DNA of 36,942 nucleotides from Bacillota bacterium (GTDB lineage Bacteria > Bacillota > Limnochordia > Darwinibacteriales > DTU012), in contig JAAYMV010000054.1 of the NCBI GenBank assembly GCA_012521185.1, forward strand, positions 1 to 36,942, written 5' to 3'. Shown piece after piece: positions 1-7,302 of this stretch. How positions within the stretch are numbered: the stretch's first letter is position 1; each line of letters opens with the position of its first letter. Under the pieces are notes generated by a model, which was not told the origin of the DNA, ran no database searches, and saw only the letters and a program-made list of their open reading frames with translations. A program made the translations under genes and the position numbers.

Positions 1-115
1 AAGCTGTCAAATGAGCATTGAGCACTCTTTGGTGTAACTCCTTTGGCAAAAACTTAATCCCTGAAAAAGAACTGCCTAGATGTAAATCTGCTCCATGCAC
101 AAAACTAAAGCCCAT
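1..115 (-). CDS. SbcD/Mre11-like DNA repair exonuclease (N-terminal fragment)
   Basis: This is the 5' end of a minus-strand gene cut by the left window edge. About 38 codons are visible, starting at ATG 113-115 behind a good AGGAGG sequence with a 7-base spacer. The first residues, with FVHGADLHLGSSFSG, match the metal-binding start of calcineurin-like metallophosphoesterases of the SbcD/Mre11/YhaO group, where the Asp and His of ADLHL bind the catalytic metals. Family members are nucleases that process DNA ends and usually pair with an SMC-like ATPase, which is not visible here. The gene starts 28 bases after the terminator of the upstream dehydrogenase operon, so it may rely on read-through or on a promoter overlapping that terminator. 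The exact subfamily cannot be decided from this fragment. Confidence 0.72.
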   Translation of the reverse strand, partial: MGFSFVHGADLHLGSSFSGIKFLPKELHQRVLNAHLTA

Positions 116-142
116 TAGTAGCCTCCTTTCTATAAGATATGT

Positions 143-170
143 AAAAAAAGATCGGCCAAAAAGCCGATCT
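143..170 (-). terminator. Rho-independent terminator after bkdB
   Basis: On the minus strand an 8-bp stem (AGATCGGC/GCCGATCT, arms at 149-156 and 163-170) with a 6-base loop is followed directly by a run of T (143-149). It lies 39 bases past the bkdB stop codon and closes the dehydrogenase operon. Confidence 0.9.
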
Positions 171-208
171 GGTGTTTGCTTTTAGTATACTAATTTGAAA
201 AATTAAAG

Positions 209-1360
209 TCAACTATGATACTCATTAGCCTGTTTGGACAAATAACTACAGACAGCATGAAGAAAACGCCCAGCTGTTAAACCATCGGTTACCCGATGAT
301 CAAAACTAAAGCAAATATTCGCCATCGAACGAATAGCAATCATATCATCAATTACTACTGGGCGTTTAACAATTGATTCTAAAGTAATCATTCCTACTTG
401 TGGTGGATTAATGATCGGTTTAGAGCTTTGCGAACCAAATGAACCAGTATTATTGACCGTAAAGGTTCCTTTATCTACATCAGCTGGTGATAACTTACCT
501 GCTCTGGCTTTAGTGGCTAATTCATGGATTTTATGAGCTAATCCAGCTACCGAAAAACGGTCAGCATGATGAATTACAGGGGTAAATAACGCTTTCTCGG
601 TAGCTACTGCAATAGAAATATTATAGTTTTTATGAATTACAATATGGTCATCTGTGAAGCTGGAATTCATAATTGGATAATCCTGCAAGGCATGAACTAC
701 TGCTTTGATGAAAAATGGTAAATATGTTAGCTTAACACCTTCTTTTTGAAAAAAGGCATCCTTAATTTGCTCTCGTAAGGCGACTAAATCCGTCAGATCC
801 ACTTCCATCATAGCCCATGCATGTGGAATGGTAGTTACAGAGGATACCATTTTCTGTGCAATTATTCTTCGCACAGGATCAATAGCAATTAGTTCGTCTT
901 CTGAATCTTGCCAAATACTATAATTAGCTACTCCGGTGCCCTTACCTGACTCTTTAGCCGAATTTGCTAAGTGTTGTAAAACATCTTTACGGGTAATCCG
1001 TCCGCCTTTGCCGCTACCGACTAACTCATTGAGATCCAGCTTATTTTCTGCTGCCAATTTCCTTACTGCTGGTGATAAACGTATTTTTTCCTTAACTGCT
1101 TGAACTATTTGCGAATTATTTTTCTCCTGAGTTGAAATGAGACAAATAGTGGTACCTACCGGTACTGTAGTTCCAGCATCAACTAGAAGTTCTTGAACTA
1201 CGCCAGCTTCAGTGGAAGGAATTTCTACATTTACTTTATCAGTAATTACTTCACATAGGGGCTGATATTTTTCAACATAATCACCCTCTTTAACTAGCCA
1301 GCTATCGAGTGTAGCCTCAACAACACTTTCTCCTAATTGAGGCATTAATATTTTTTGCAT
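209..1360 (-). CDS. bkdB: Branched-chain 2-oxo acid dehydrogenase E2 (dihydrolipoyl acyltransferase)
   Basis: E2 is the core subunit that moves the acyl group from lipoamide to CoA. Three expected parts are visible in 383 residues. The lipoyl domain spans about 1-75, with the lipoylated lysine at K42 in ITDKVNVE. The peripheral subunit-binding domain is at about 95-132 (LSPAVRKLAAEN...GRITRKDV). The catalytic domain runs from about 160 to the end, with the active-site motif DHRVTDG (H355, D359). There is one lipoyl domain, as in Bacillus BkdB. The start ATG has an AGGTGA Shine-Dalgarno sequence. It is the last gene of lpd-E1alpha-E1beta-E2. The branched-chain assignment rests on the very Bkd-like E1 subunits and the divergent liv operon; pyruvate or acetoin as substrate is less likely but not excluded. 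Confidence 0.9.
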   Translation of the reverse strand: MQKILMPQLGESVVEATLDSWLVKEGDYVEKYQPLCEVITDKVNVEIPSTEAGVVQELLVDAGTTVPVGTTICLISTQEKNNSQIVQAVKEKIRLSPAVRKLAAENKLDLNELVGSGKGGRITRKDVLQHLANSAKESGKGTGVANYSIWQDSEDELIAIDPVRRIIAQKMVSSVTTIPHAWAMMEVDLTDLVALREQIKDAFFQKEGVKLTYLPFFIKAVVHALQDYPIMNSSFTDDHIVIHKNYNISIAVATEKALFTPVIHHADRFSVAGLAHKIHELATKARAGKLSPADVDKGTFTVNNTGSFGSQSSKPIINPPQVGMITLESIVKRPVVIDDMIAIRSMANICFSFDHRVTDGLTAGRFLHAVCSYLSKQANEYHS

Positions 1361-1379
1361 CTTAAGTCACCTCCGTTAA

Positions 1380-2366
1380 TTAAAACTCTGCCAATTCCAG
1401 TGCTTTATTGGCAATCTCCGTCGGCGAAATCATATAAAAACTTTCCAATGTGGGGCTGTAGCCCATTGCTGGAATATCAGGTCCACAAAGACGCATTATT
1501 GGTGCATCAAGCTCAAATAAGGCCTCTTCAGCAATAATTGCTGCTACTTCTGCACCAATTCCGTGAGTCTTATTATCCTCATGCACAATCAGTACTTTAC
1601 CTGTTTTGACTGCTGCCGAAAGAATTGTCTCTTTATCCAAAGGTAGCAGTGTTCTTAAATCAACAACTTGACATGAGATACCTTCTTTGGCTAATAAATC
1701 AGCAGCAGTTAAAGTATAATGAACCATTAATCCATAAGTAATAATAGTCAGATCATCGCCAGTGCGAACTACTTTTGCCTGTCCAATTGGAATTATATAA
1801 TCACCATCAGGCACTTCACCTTTAATTGAGCGATAACATTTCTTATGTTCAAAAAACAAAACCGGATCAGGATCACGAATGGCACTTAATAGTAAACCTT
1901 TAACATCCTCTGGTGTAGACGGCACCACTATTTTTAAACCAGGAATATTAGTAAATAATGCTTCCATACTTTGAGAGTGATATAAAGCTCCATTGATCCC
2001 CCCGCCAAAGGGAGACCTAATCACTATCGGACAATGGAAATCCCCATTAGAACGATATCTTATTTTCGCAGCCTCATTTATAATCTGATTAACTGCTGGT
2101 AAAATAAAATCAGCAAATTGAATTTCTGCAATCGGTAACATACCATTTATGGCGGCACCAATAGCTATCCCTACGATTCCAGACTCAGCTAAAGGTGCAT
2201 CAATTACCCGAGCTTCACCAAATTTTTCTAACAATCCCGTGGTTGCCCGAAATACACCGCCGCGTACTCCTACGTCTTCACCAATGACAAATACTCGTGG
2301 ATCTTGTTCCATAGCAATTTCAATAGCTTCCGTAACAGCTTCTATATAGCTTAAATATGACATCAT
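1380..2366 (-). CDS. bkdAB: Branched-chain 2-oxo acid dehydrogenase E1 beta subunit
   Basis: The beta half of the thiamine-diphosphate-dependent E1 enzyme decarboxylates the oxo acids of valine, leucine and isoleucine. The protein starts MMSYLSYIEAVTEAI and contains the family signatures GEDVGVRGGVF, DAPLAESGIVG, QFADFILPAVNQI and KIRYRSNGDF. It is close to my recollection of Bacillus BkdAB over its full length, including the end GPDIPAMGYSPT. The start is ATG 2364-2366 (or the adjacent ATG 2361-2363) behind GGGAGG. This ATG overlaps the E1 alpha stop by four bases (ATGA), which suggests translational coupling that keeps the two subunits equimolar. A TTG 12 bases further upstream stays in frame but lies inside the Shine-Dalgarno region and is rejected. 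Confidence 0.92.
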   Translation of the reverse strand: MMSYLSYIEAVTEAIEIAMEQDPRVFVIGEDVGVRGGVFRATTGLLEKFGEARVIDAPLAESGIVGIAIGAAINGMLPIAEIQFADFILPAVNQIINEAAKIRYRSNGDFHCPIVIRSPFGGGINGALYHSQSMEALFTNIPGLKIVVPSTPEDVKGLLLSAIRDPDPVLFFEHKKCYRSIKGEVPDGDYIIPIGQAKVVRTGDDLTIITYGLMVHYTLTAADLLAKEGISCQVVDLRTLLPLDKETILSAAVKTGKVLIVHEDNKTHGIGAEVAAIIAEEALFELDAPIMRLCGPDIPAMGYSPTLESFYMISPTEIANKALELAEF

Positions 2367-3367
2367 TTCGCCTCCCAATCTCCATAAACATGATCCAACG
2401 CAGATTCTGGTGCTGGATTCTCGGCAGCTTCAGCTACTTCTGTTGCCTGATCTACAATAACAGTAATTTCTTTGAGTAATTCTGATTGTTGCTCAAAAGT
2501 AAACAACTTTTGTTCTTGAAGATATTTGCTTAAACGTAATAGCGGATCATTAGCTTTTGCTTTCTCTACTTCTGCAGGTGAACGGTACACAGAATCATCA
2601 TCGTCGCTAGTGTGCGGTAATAGTCGATAGGTTATCGCCTCAATTAGAGTTCCACCTTGACCAGATCTAGCCCGTTGAACTGCTTCCTGAACAACTTTAT
2701 AAACTGCTAAAACATCATTTCCATCGACAACTTCCCCAACTAAACCATATCCCACGGCTCTAGCAGCAACTGAACCTCCTCCGATTTGTTTATTTAAAGG
2801 CGTAGAAATGGCGTATCCATTATTTTGGCAGAAGAGAATTACTGGTAATTTATAAAGACCAGCAAAGTTTGCTCCTTCATGAAAATCCCCTTGATTAGCG
2901 CTGCCATCACCAAAACAGGTTAAGACCACACTTTTTTCATCCTTCATTTTAGCTGCTAAGGCAACTCCAACCGCATGAGGTACTTGGGTCGTTACTGGAC
3001 TAGAGCCAGTAATAATTCGTAATCTTTTGCAGCCAAAATGTCCTGGCATTTGGCGTCCTCCACTATTTGGATCCTGTGCTTTAGCAAAATTTGATAACAT
3101 AATCTCTGTGGGTGTCATGCCAAAATACAGAACCATTGCTAGATCTCGATAATATGGTAATAAGATGTCTATTTTCCGATCCAAAGCAAATGCTGCTCCA
3201 ATTTGAGCTGCTTCATGTCCTTGACAGGAAACAACAAAAGGTATTTTTCCAGCTCGATTCAAAAGCCATGCCCGTTTATCTAATTCTCGAGCCAATAACA
3301 TATAGCGATACATATCAATAACCTGTTGGTCAGTTAAGCCTACCTCATGATGTTCAAAAGCTAACAT
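2363..3367 (-). CDS. bkdAA: Branched-chain 2-oxo acid dehydrogenase E1 alpha subunit
   Basis: The alpha subunit of E1 binds thiamine diphosphate. The cofactor motif begins GDGS at 153-156 and ends with NN at 182-183. Other landmarks are NRAGKIPFVVSCQGHEA near 37-53, QDPNSGGRQMPGHFG at 98-112 and the acidic serine-containing loop HTSDDDDSVYR near 265-280, where mammalian enzymes are phosphorylated. The length of 334 and the order of motifs match BkdAA of Bacillus more closely than PdhA as I recall them. ATG 3365-3367 follows AGGAGG with an ideal spacer. It sits directly downstream of lpd and is coupled to bkdAB by the ATGA overlap. Confidence 0.92.
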   Translation of the reverse strand: MLAFEHHEVGLTDQQVIDMYRYMLLARELDKRAWLLNRAGKIPFVVSCQGHEAAQIGAAFALDRKIDILLPYYRDLAMVLYFGMTPTEIMLSNFAKAQDPNSGGRQMPGHFGCKRLRIITGSSPVTTQVPHAVGVALAAKMKDEKSVVLTCFGDGSANQGDFHEGANFAGLYKLPVILFCQNNGYAISTPLNKQIGGGSVAARAVGYGLVGEVVDGNDVLAVYKVVQEAVQRARSGQGGTLIEAITYRLLPHTSDDDDSVYRSPAEVEKAKANDPLLRLSKYLQEQKLFTFEQQSELLKEITVIVDQATEVAEAAENPAPESALDHVYGDWEAK

Positions 3368-3378
3368 TGTCGTCCTCC

Positions 3379-4767
3379 TTATCCATGAATTGCTCCAGAA
3401 TTTAGAGCTAAAGCAGCTTCTCCAAGAGCCTCAGATACTGTCGGATGAGGATATATCACTCTTGATAATTCCCAACTACTAGCATCTAAAAACATCCCAA
3501 CACTTATTACGCTAATTAATTCGGTGGCCTGTGGTCCTATTAAATGGGCACCTAACAGATCATCAGTTTCTGCGTCAGCAATTAATTTGACAAATCCACT
3601 TTCATTAGCAACTACTGCTTTTCCATTAGCTTGCAAAGAAAATTTACTGACTTTAATTTTATAACCTTGTTGATTTGCTTGATGTTCTGTTAATCCGATA
3701 CTAGCTATTTCTGGATTAGAATAAATACAAGCTGGTATAGGAGCTTGCCTACTATCATGCGGATCTAAAACCCCTGCTAGGTATTCCATAACTCGGATCC
3801 CCTGATAACTAGCAGCGTGAGCTAACATTTTTCCCCCTATTACATCGCCAATGGCAAATAGGTTTGGTTCTGATGTCTGGTAAACTGAATTCACTTTGAC
3901 AAAACCATTAGTCAGTTCAATATTCAAGTATTCTAAACCTAAATTATTTATATTAGCTTCTCTTCCAATACAAATTAGGCAATAATCTCCTATAACTTCT
4001 TGTTCATGTTGATTATCTGTGGTAACAATAATTTGTTGCTTTTGCTCTTGAATATCAGTAATCGAAGTGTTTAATAATACTTTAATTCCTCGATTAACAA
4101 ACTGTCGGTAGATTTCCTTTTGAATTTCTTGATCGCCATGTACCAATAACGAATCCTCTTGTTCTATTAAAGTTACAGGTATTCCTAAGTCACTGTATAG
4201 AGAAGCAAATTCGACACCGATCACACCGCCACCAACTATTATTATACTTTTTGGCTGCTTTTCTAGCTTTAAAGCTTGATCGGTAGTTAATACTCTTTGA
4301 CTATCCGTACGAGTTAGATGAATGTTGCGTGGTTTAGAACCAGTGGCTAACACTAACGCTTGCTCTGCTTCCAAGGATATTTTACCGCCATAGGGTTGAG
4401 CAATTTCAATCACTTTATTGTTTAATAACCTAGCAATACCAGAATAGACTGGAATTCTTTCTCGCTTAAAAATATTATTAAGACCCTGATGAAGATGTTT
4501 CACTACTTGATTTTTATAAGCTTGAATTTTTGCAAAATCTATTTGGACGTTATCACACAAAATACCAAAGGTTTTGCCTTTTAATATTGTTCGAAAGGTT
4601 CGGGCACTTTCAAGTAAAGCTTTAGTAGGAATGCAGCCTCTATGTAAACAGGTGCCGCCTAGTTTGTCAGACTCGACAACTGCCACATCTAGACCCAATT
4701 GTTTGCCCCGAATAGCTGCAACATAACCGGCTACACCGCCTCCTATTATAATTACACCATGTTTAAT
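3379..4767 (-). CDS. lpd: Dihydrolipoamide dehydrogenase (E3)
   Basis: This FAD flavoprotein reoxidises the dihydrolipoyl group of E2 with NAD+. Visible motifs, counted from the proposed start, are the FAD fold IIIGGGVAGY near 6-15, the redox disulfide GGTCLHRGCIPTK (C40, C45), the NAD fold IIVGGGVIGVEF, the second FAD motif near the end of the NAD domain (FAIGD), and the C-terminal His-Glu pair in YPHPTVSEALGE. The open frame continues upstream through the trxA terminator, so it cannot begin there. No ATG or GTG lies in frame near the N-terminus. A strong AAAGGAGG (4777-4784) sits 9 bases before an ATT codon at 4765-4767, giving 462 residues and a normal N-terminus. A TTG at 4774-4776 touches the Shine-Dalgarno sequence and is too close. 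Function is certain; the start is tentative. Confidence 0.92.
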   Translation of the reverse strand: MKHGVIIIGGGVAGYVAAIRGKQLGLDVAVVESDKLGGTCLHRGCIPTKALLESARTFRTILKGKTFGILCDNVQIDFAKIQAYKNQVVKHLHQGLNNIFKRERIPVYSGIARLLNNKVIEIAQPYGGKISLEAEQALVLATGSKPRNIHLTRTDSQRVLTTDQALKLEKQPKSIIIVGGGVIGVEFASLYSDLGIPVTLIEQEDSLLVHGDQEIQKEIYRQFVNRGIKVLLNTSITDIQEQKQQIIVTTDNQHEQEVIGDYCLICIGREANINNLGLEYLNIELTNGFVKVNSVYQTSEPNLFAIGDVIGGKMLAHAASYQGIRVMEYLAGVLDPHDSRQAPIPACIYSNPEIASIGLTEHQANQQGYKIKVSKFSLQANGKAVVANESGFVKLIADAETDDLLGAHLIGPQATELISVISVGMFLDASSWELSRVIYPHPTVSEALGEAALALNSGAIHG

Positions 4768-4784
4768 TTGAACCAACCTCCTTT
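4765..4784 (-). promoter_or_regulatory. lpd ribosome binding site with probable ATT start
   Basis: AAAGGAGG at 4784-4777 is followed by 9 bases and then ATT (4767-4765), the first in-frame codon at normal spacing. The only other candidate is TTG immediately after the Shine-Dalgarno sequence. An ATG at 4758-4760 is out of frame and meets a stop after one more codon. Confidence 0.5.
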
Positions 4785-4796
4785 TTTGGTAATAAA

Positions 4797-4822
4797 AAAA
4801 TCCCCCAGAACAGGGGGATTTT
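4797..4822 (-). terminator. Rho-independent terminator between trxA and lpd
   Basis: A 10-bp stem (AAAATCCCCC/GGGGGATTTT on either strand) with a 6-base loop lies just after the trxA stop. The minus-strand 3' arm runs into a T-rich tract reaching 4794. It should end most trxA transcripts, so the bkd genes downstream would depend on read-through or another promoter. Confidence 0.88.
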
Positions 4823-4828
4823 ACTGTA

Positions 4829-5149
4829 TTAGCCAAGATGCTCGTCTAGCTTGTCTACTAATTGAGCCTTTGGAGCAACTCCAACCATTTGATCTACAAC
4901 TTCACCATTCTTAAAGATTAGCATTGTTGGAATACTCATGATTCCATACTTGCTGGCGGTAGCTGGATTATCATCTACATTTAGTTTACCAATTTTGGCT
5001 TTGCCTTGATACTCACTAGCCAATTCATCAATAATTGGACCAACCATCCGACAAGGGCCACACCAAGGTGCCCAAAAATCTACTAATACAACTCCTGAAT
5101 CATCTAGTACTTCTGTATTAAAATTCTTATCAGTTAACTCTACGGTCAT
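4829..5149 (-). CDS. trxA: Thioredoxin
   Basis: This is a 106-residue thioredoxin with the active site WCGPC (C30, C33), the cis-proline segment SIPTM and the usual ending. It reduces protein disulfides in the cytoplasm with electrons from thioredoxin reductase, whose gene is not in the window. The start is ATG 5147-5149, 8 bases after AGGAGG; a TTG two codons upstream is less well placed. The gene has its own promoter, whose -35 box overlaps the stop codon of the upstream methyltransferase gene and whose spacer contains a CsoR/CstR-like operator. It is followed at once by a terminator and then by lpd, an unusual neighbour that suggests redox-linked control. Confidence 0.96.
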   Translation of the reverse strand: MTVELTDKNFNTEVLDDSGVVLVDFWAPWCGPCRMVGPIIDELASEYQGKAKIGKLNVDDNPATASKYGIMSIPTMLIFKNGEVVDQMVGVAPKAQLVDKLDEHLG

Positions 5150-5189
5150 TTGCAAAACCTCCTATTTCAAATAACTTTTACCTATCTCT

Positions 5190-5218
5190 ATATTATACCC
5201 CCCACAGGTATATGTCAA
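5190..5218 (-). promoter_or_regulatory. trxA promoter with CsoR/CstR-like operator
   Basis: TTGACA (5213-5218) is followed by TATAAT at 15 bp (5192-5197) or TAATAT at 17 bp (5190-5195). The spacer holds ATACCCCCCACAGGTAT (plus strand, 5195-5211), of the form ATACCCC-N5-GGTAT. The same pattern recurs at 15604-15620. From memory it matches the Bacillus CsoR copZA operator on one strand, so a DUF156-family repressor is a reasonable inference. Confidence 0.6.
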
Positions 5219-5862
5219 GAGTTTTTATCTTTTTCTGCAATTGTTATTCCATGACCAATTGGTAATATAAAACTTTTTAATCTTGGATGAGCAAAAACAG
5301 CCTGATTAAAGCGATTCACCGCTCTTTGGCTTTTCTGATTCCGTTCAGGTAAATCCATCGCCGGAAAGAGAGTATCATCAGCAATCAGCAATCCGCCAGG
5401 ACGTAGCAGACGAACTAAATCATCTAGCAATGGTAAATAGGTCTGTTTGCCAGAATCTTGGAATATTAGATCAAAGTCACCTTGTAAATTTGGAACTACT
5501 TCAGTAACATCCCCCAGAATTTGGGTAATTTTATGGTTTAATTTAAAATTTTCAAAGTTCTTTTCTGCCTCAGCTACAAACATGTGACCCCGTTCAACAG
5601 TTGTAATCTGCCCATTTTCCGGTAAAACTAGCGCCATTGTAATCGTAGAGATCCCAACTGCAGTTCCTAATTCTAAAATCTTTAACGGTTTTTCCCGCTG
5701 AATGATAAATTGCAAGAAACAAGCAGTATCACGTTGAATACATGGCAAAACATCAGTTCTTTGGTTTGTTTCCTCCATTAGTTTTTCCAACGCTGGATTT
5801 AATTTATTAAACATTTTAGTATAACGGATAATATCCTCATTAGTAACAGCTGGTATATTCAA
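5215..5862 (-). CDS. Class I SAM-dependent O-methyltransferase (caffeoyl-CoA OMT / YrrM-TrmR-like)
   Basis: This protein of about 215 residues has a Rossmann-type methyltransferase fold. Motif I is ILELGTAVGISTITMA, which binds S-adenosylmethionine. An acidic residue ends the next strand (TTVERG), and DFDLIFQDSGK with LLRPGGLLIADDTLF follows the pattern of methyltransferase family 3. Close bacterial relatives include YrrM/TrmR, which methylates 5-hydroxyuridine in tRNA, and small-molecule O-methyltransferases; the sequence alone does not decide. Two TTG codons could start it. TTG 5860-5862 lies 7 bases after GGAGG and is preferred over TTG 5866-5868, which nearly touches it. It precedes trxA, whose -35 box overlaps this gene's TGA stop. 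Confidence 0.8.
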   Translation of the reverse strand: MNIPAVTNEDIIRYTKMFNKLNPALEKLMEETNQRTDVLPCIQRDTACFLQFIIQREKPLKILELGTAVGISTITMALVLPENGQITTVERGHMFVAEAEKNFENFKLNHKITQILGDVTEVVPNLQGDFDLIFQDSGKQTYLPLLDDLVRLLRPGGLLIADDTLFPAMDLPERNQKSQRAVNRFNQAVFAHPRLKSFILPIGHGITIAEKDKNS

Positions 5863-5914
5863 CTTCAAACCTCCATGCTTCTATTCTCTAATTACACATT
5901 CTATAGCATTATCC

Positions 5915-5943
5915 TTGACACTTGAGAATCATTCTGGTATGAA
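5915..5943 (+). promoter_or_regulatory. Probable SigA promoter of the liv operon
   Basis: TTGACA (5915-5920) and TATGAA (5938-5943) are separated by 17 bp and point toward livJ. The implied leader is about 140 bases. I see no convincing riboswitch or T-box in it. Confidence 0.6.
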
Positions 5944-6090
5944 TTTTTATGCTCATTCCTTTCCCGAGCTTTTTGGCCGATATTTTTACGAAAAGAATAC
6001 AAGATAAAGAAGGAAATTTGTGCTATTCGTAGAATTTATAGAAAAAGTTTAAGAGAAAAACCATAAATACTAGGGAAAGGTGGATCATTA

Positions 6091-7236
6091 ATGAGTAAAC
6101 TCAAATTCAGCAAGAAATTCGTATTAGGAGTAACAATGTTTTTTTTAATGTCTTTGATTAGTTGGCCTAGTCTGGCAGCAGAACCAATTAAAATTGGATT
6201 AATTACACCGCTAACCGGTCCAGTATCTACTTATGGTCAATCAGTTCGTGACGCAGTTGTAATGGGTATTGATGAAATTAATGCTGCTGGAGGAATCAAT
6301 GGTCGTCAAATTCAATTGATTGTCCAAGACGACAAGGGAGATCCAACAGAATCAGCCAATATTGCCAGGCGACTTATTGACCGGGATCAAGTAGTATTAA
6401 TTCTTGGCCCAGTCATTACTCCCTGTGTTATGGCTGTAGCCCCTATTTGTCAAACTGCAAAAGTTCCAATGATGACTCCAACAGGTACTGGCGATCAAAT
6501 TACAGCTATAGGCGACTATATTTTCCGTGCAGCCTATAAAGACTCATTACAAGGCAGTTCAATGGCTAGATTCGCTATTGAAAATTTAGGTCTTAAGACA
6601 GCAGCTATTATTTATGATATTGCCAGTGATTATTCTACTGGATTAATGAATGCATTCAAAAATACTTTCGAAGAATTAGGCGGTCGAGTAGTAACTGTAC
6701 AATCCTATTCTACAAACGATAGTGATTTCAGTGCTCAACTAACTTCAATTGCCTTAAGAAATCCTGAAGCCTTATATATCCCTGACTACTATTCTACTGC
6801 AGGTCCAATCCTACTGCAAGCTAATCAATTAGGAATTGATGCAGTAATGTTAGGTGTTGATGGCTGGGATTCGCCAGATATTTTTGAGCTTGCAGCTGGT
6901 AATGAAGAAGGCGGTTACTTTATCAATCACTATTCTCCGTTAGATACACGGGAAGCTACTGTGGAATTTGCCAACAAATTTACTGAAATATATGGTAGAG
7001 CTCCTGATGCTCTAGCAGCTCTTGGCTATGATGCTGTAAAAATTGTAGAAGCAACCCTTAAAGAAGTTAAGAATATAACTCGTGAAGAAATTAAGGTAAC
7101 CATGGGTCAAGTTAAGAACGTAGTAGCTGCTACCGCTACAATTGACATGGATCCAGAAGGTACTCCTTATAAACCGTTAGTTATTCTACAATATCAGAAT
7201 GGTGTTGCCCAAGTTATTGACCGGGTATATCCATAA
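6091..7236 (+). CDS. livJ: Branched-chain amino acid ABC transporter substrate-binding protein
   Basis: This is a periplasmic-binding-protein type I (Leu/Ile/Val receptor family) of 381 residues. An N-terminal signal peptide occupies about 1-30, with a basic start, a hydrophobic core and a likely cleavage at SLA/AEP. Mature motifs include IKIGLITPLTGPVSTYGQ, EINAAGGINGRQI and QDDKGDPTESANIARRLI, typical of LivJ/LivK. No lipobox cysteine is present, which is unusual for a Gram-positive binding protein. It leads the operon livJ-livH-livM-livG-livF, and an intercistronic hairpin follows it. The exact ligand (Leu, Ile, Val or another amide) cannot be read from sequence, but the adjacent Bkd operon supports branched-chain amino acids. 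Confidence 0.92.
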   Translation: MSKLKFSKKFVLGVTMFFLMSLISWPSLAAEPIKIGLITPLTGPVSTYGQSVRDAVVMGIDEINAAGGINGRQIQLIVQDDKGDPTESANIARRLIDRDQVVLILGPVITPCVMAVAPICQTAKVPMMTPTGTGDQITAIGDYIFRAAYKDSLQGSSMARFAIENLGLKTAAIIYDIASDYSTGLMNAFKNTFEELGGRVVTVQSYSTNDSDFSAQLTSIALRNPEALYIPDYYSTAGPILLQANQLGIDAVMLGVDGWDSPDIFELAAGNEEGGYFINHYSPLDTREATVEFANKFTEIYGRAPDALAALGYDAVKIVEATLKEVKNITREEIKVTMGQVKNVVAATATIDMDPEGTPYKPLVILQYQNGVAQVIDRVYP

Positions 7237-7243
7237 GAGAAGC

Positions 7244-7270
7244 TAGGGTTGTACGTTTAGTGCAACCCTA
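7244..7270 (+). other. Intercistronic hairpin after livJ
   Basis: TAGGGTTG (7244-7251) and CAACCCTA (7263-7270) form an 8-bp stem with an 11-base loop between livJ and livH. Only a weak T-rich stretch follows. It probably acts as a partial terminator or 3' stabiliser giving more binding protein than permease. Confidence 0.65.
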
Positions 7271-7302
7271 CCCATTTTATTAAGTATAAAGAAGGTGACC
7301 AA

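Noticed and set aside
2149-2349. Plus-strand open frame opposite bkdAB
   Set aside because: It is a shadow of a strongly conserved minus-strand gene, with no ribosome site and a composition unlike a real protein.
4768-4836. Longer N-terminus of lpd
   Set aside because: The extra 23 codons run through the trxA terminator hairpin and the Shine-Dalgarno sequence, so they are untranslated.
5944-6090. Riboswitch or T-box in the livJ leader
   Set aside because: No specifier loop, antiterminator bulge motif or terminator hairpin is visible in the 140-base leader.
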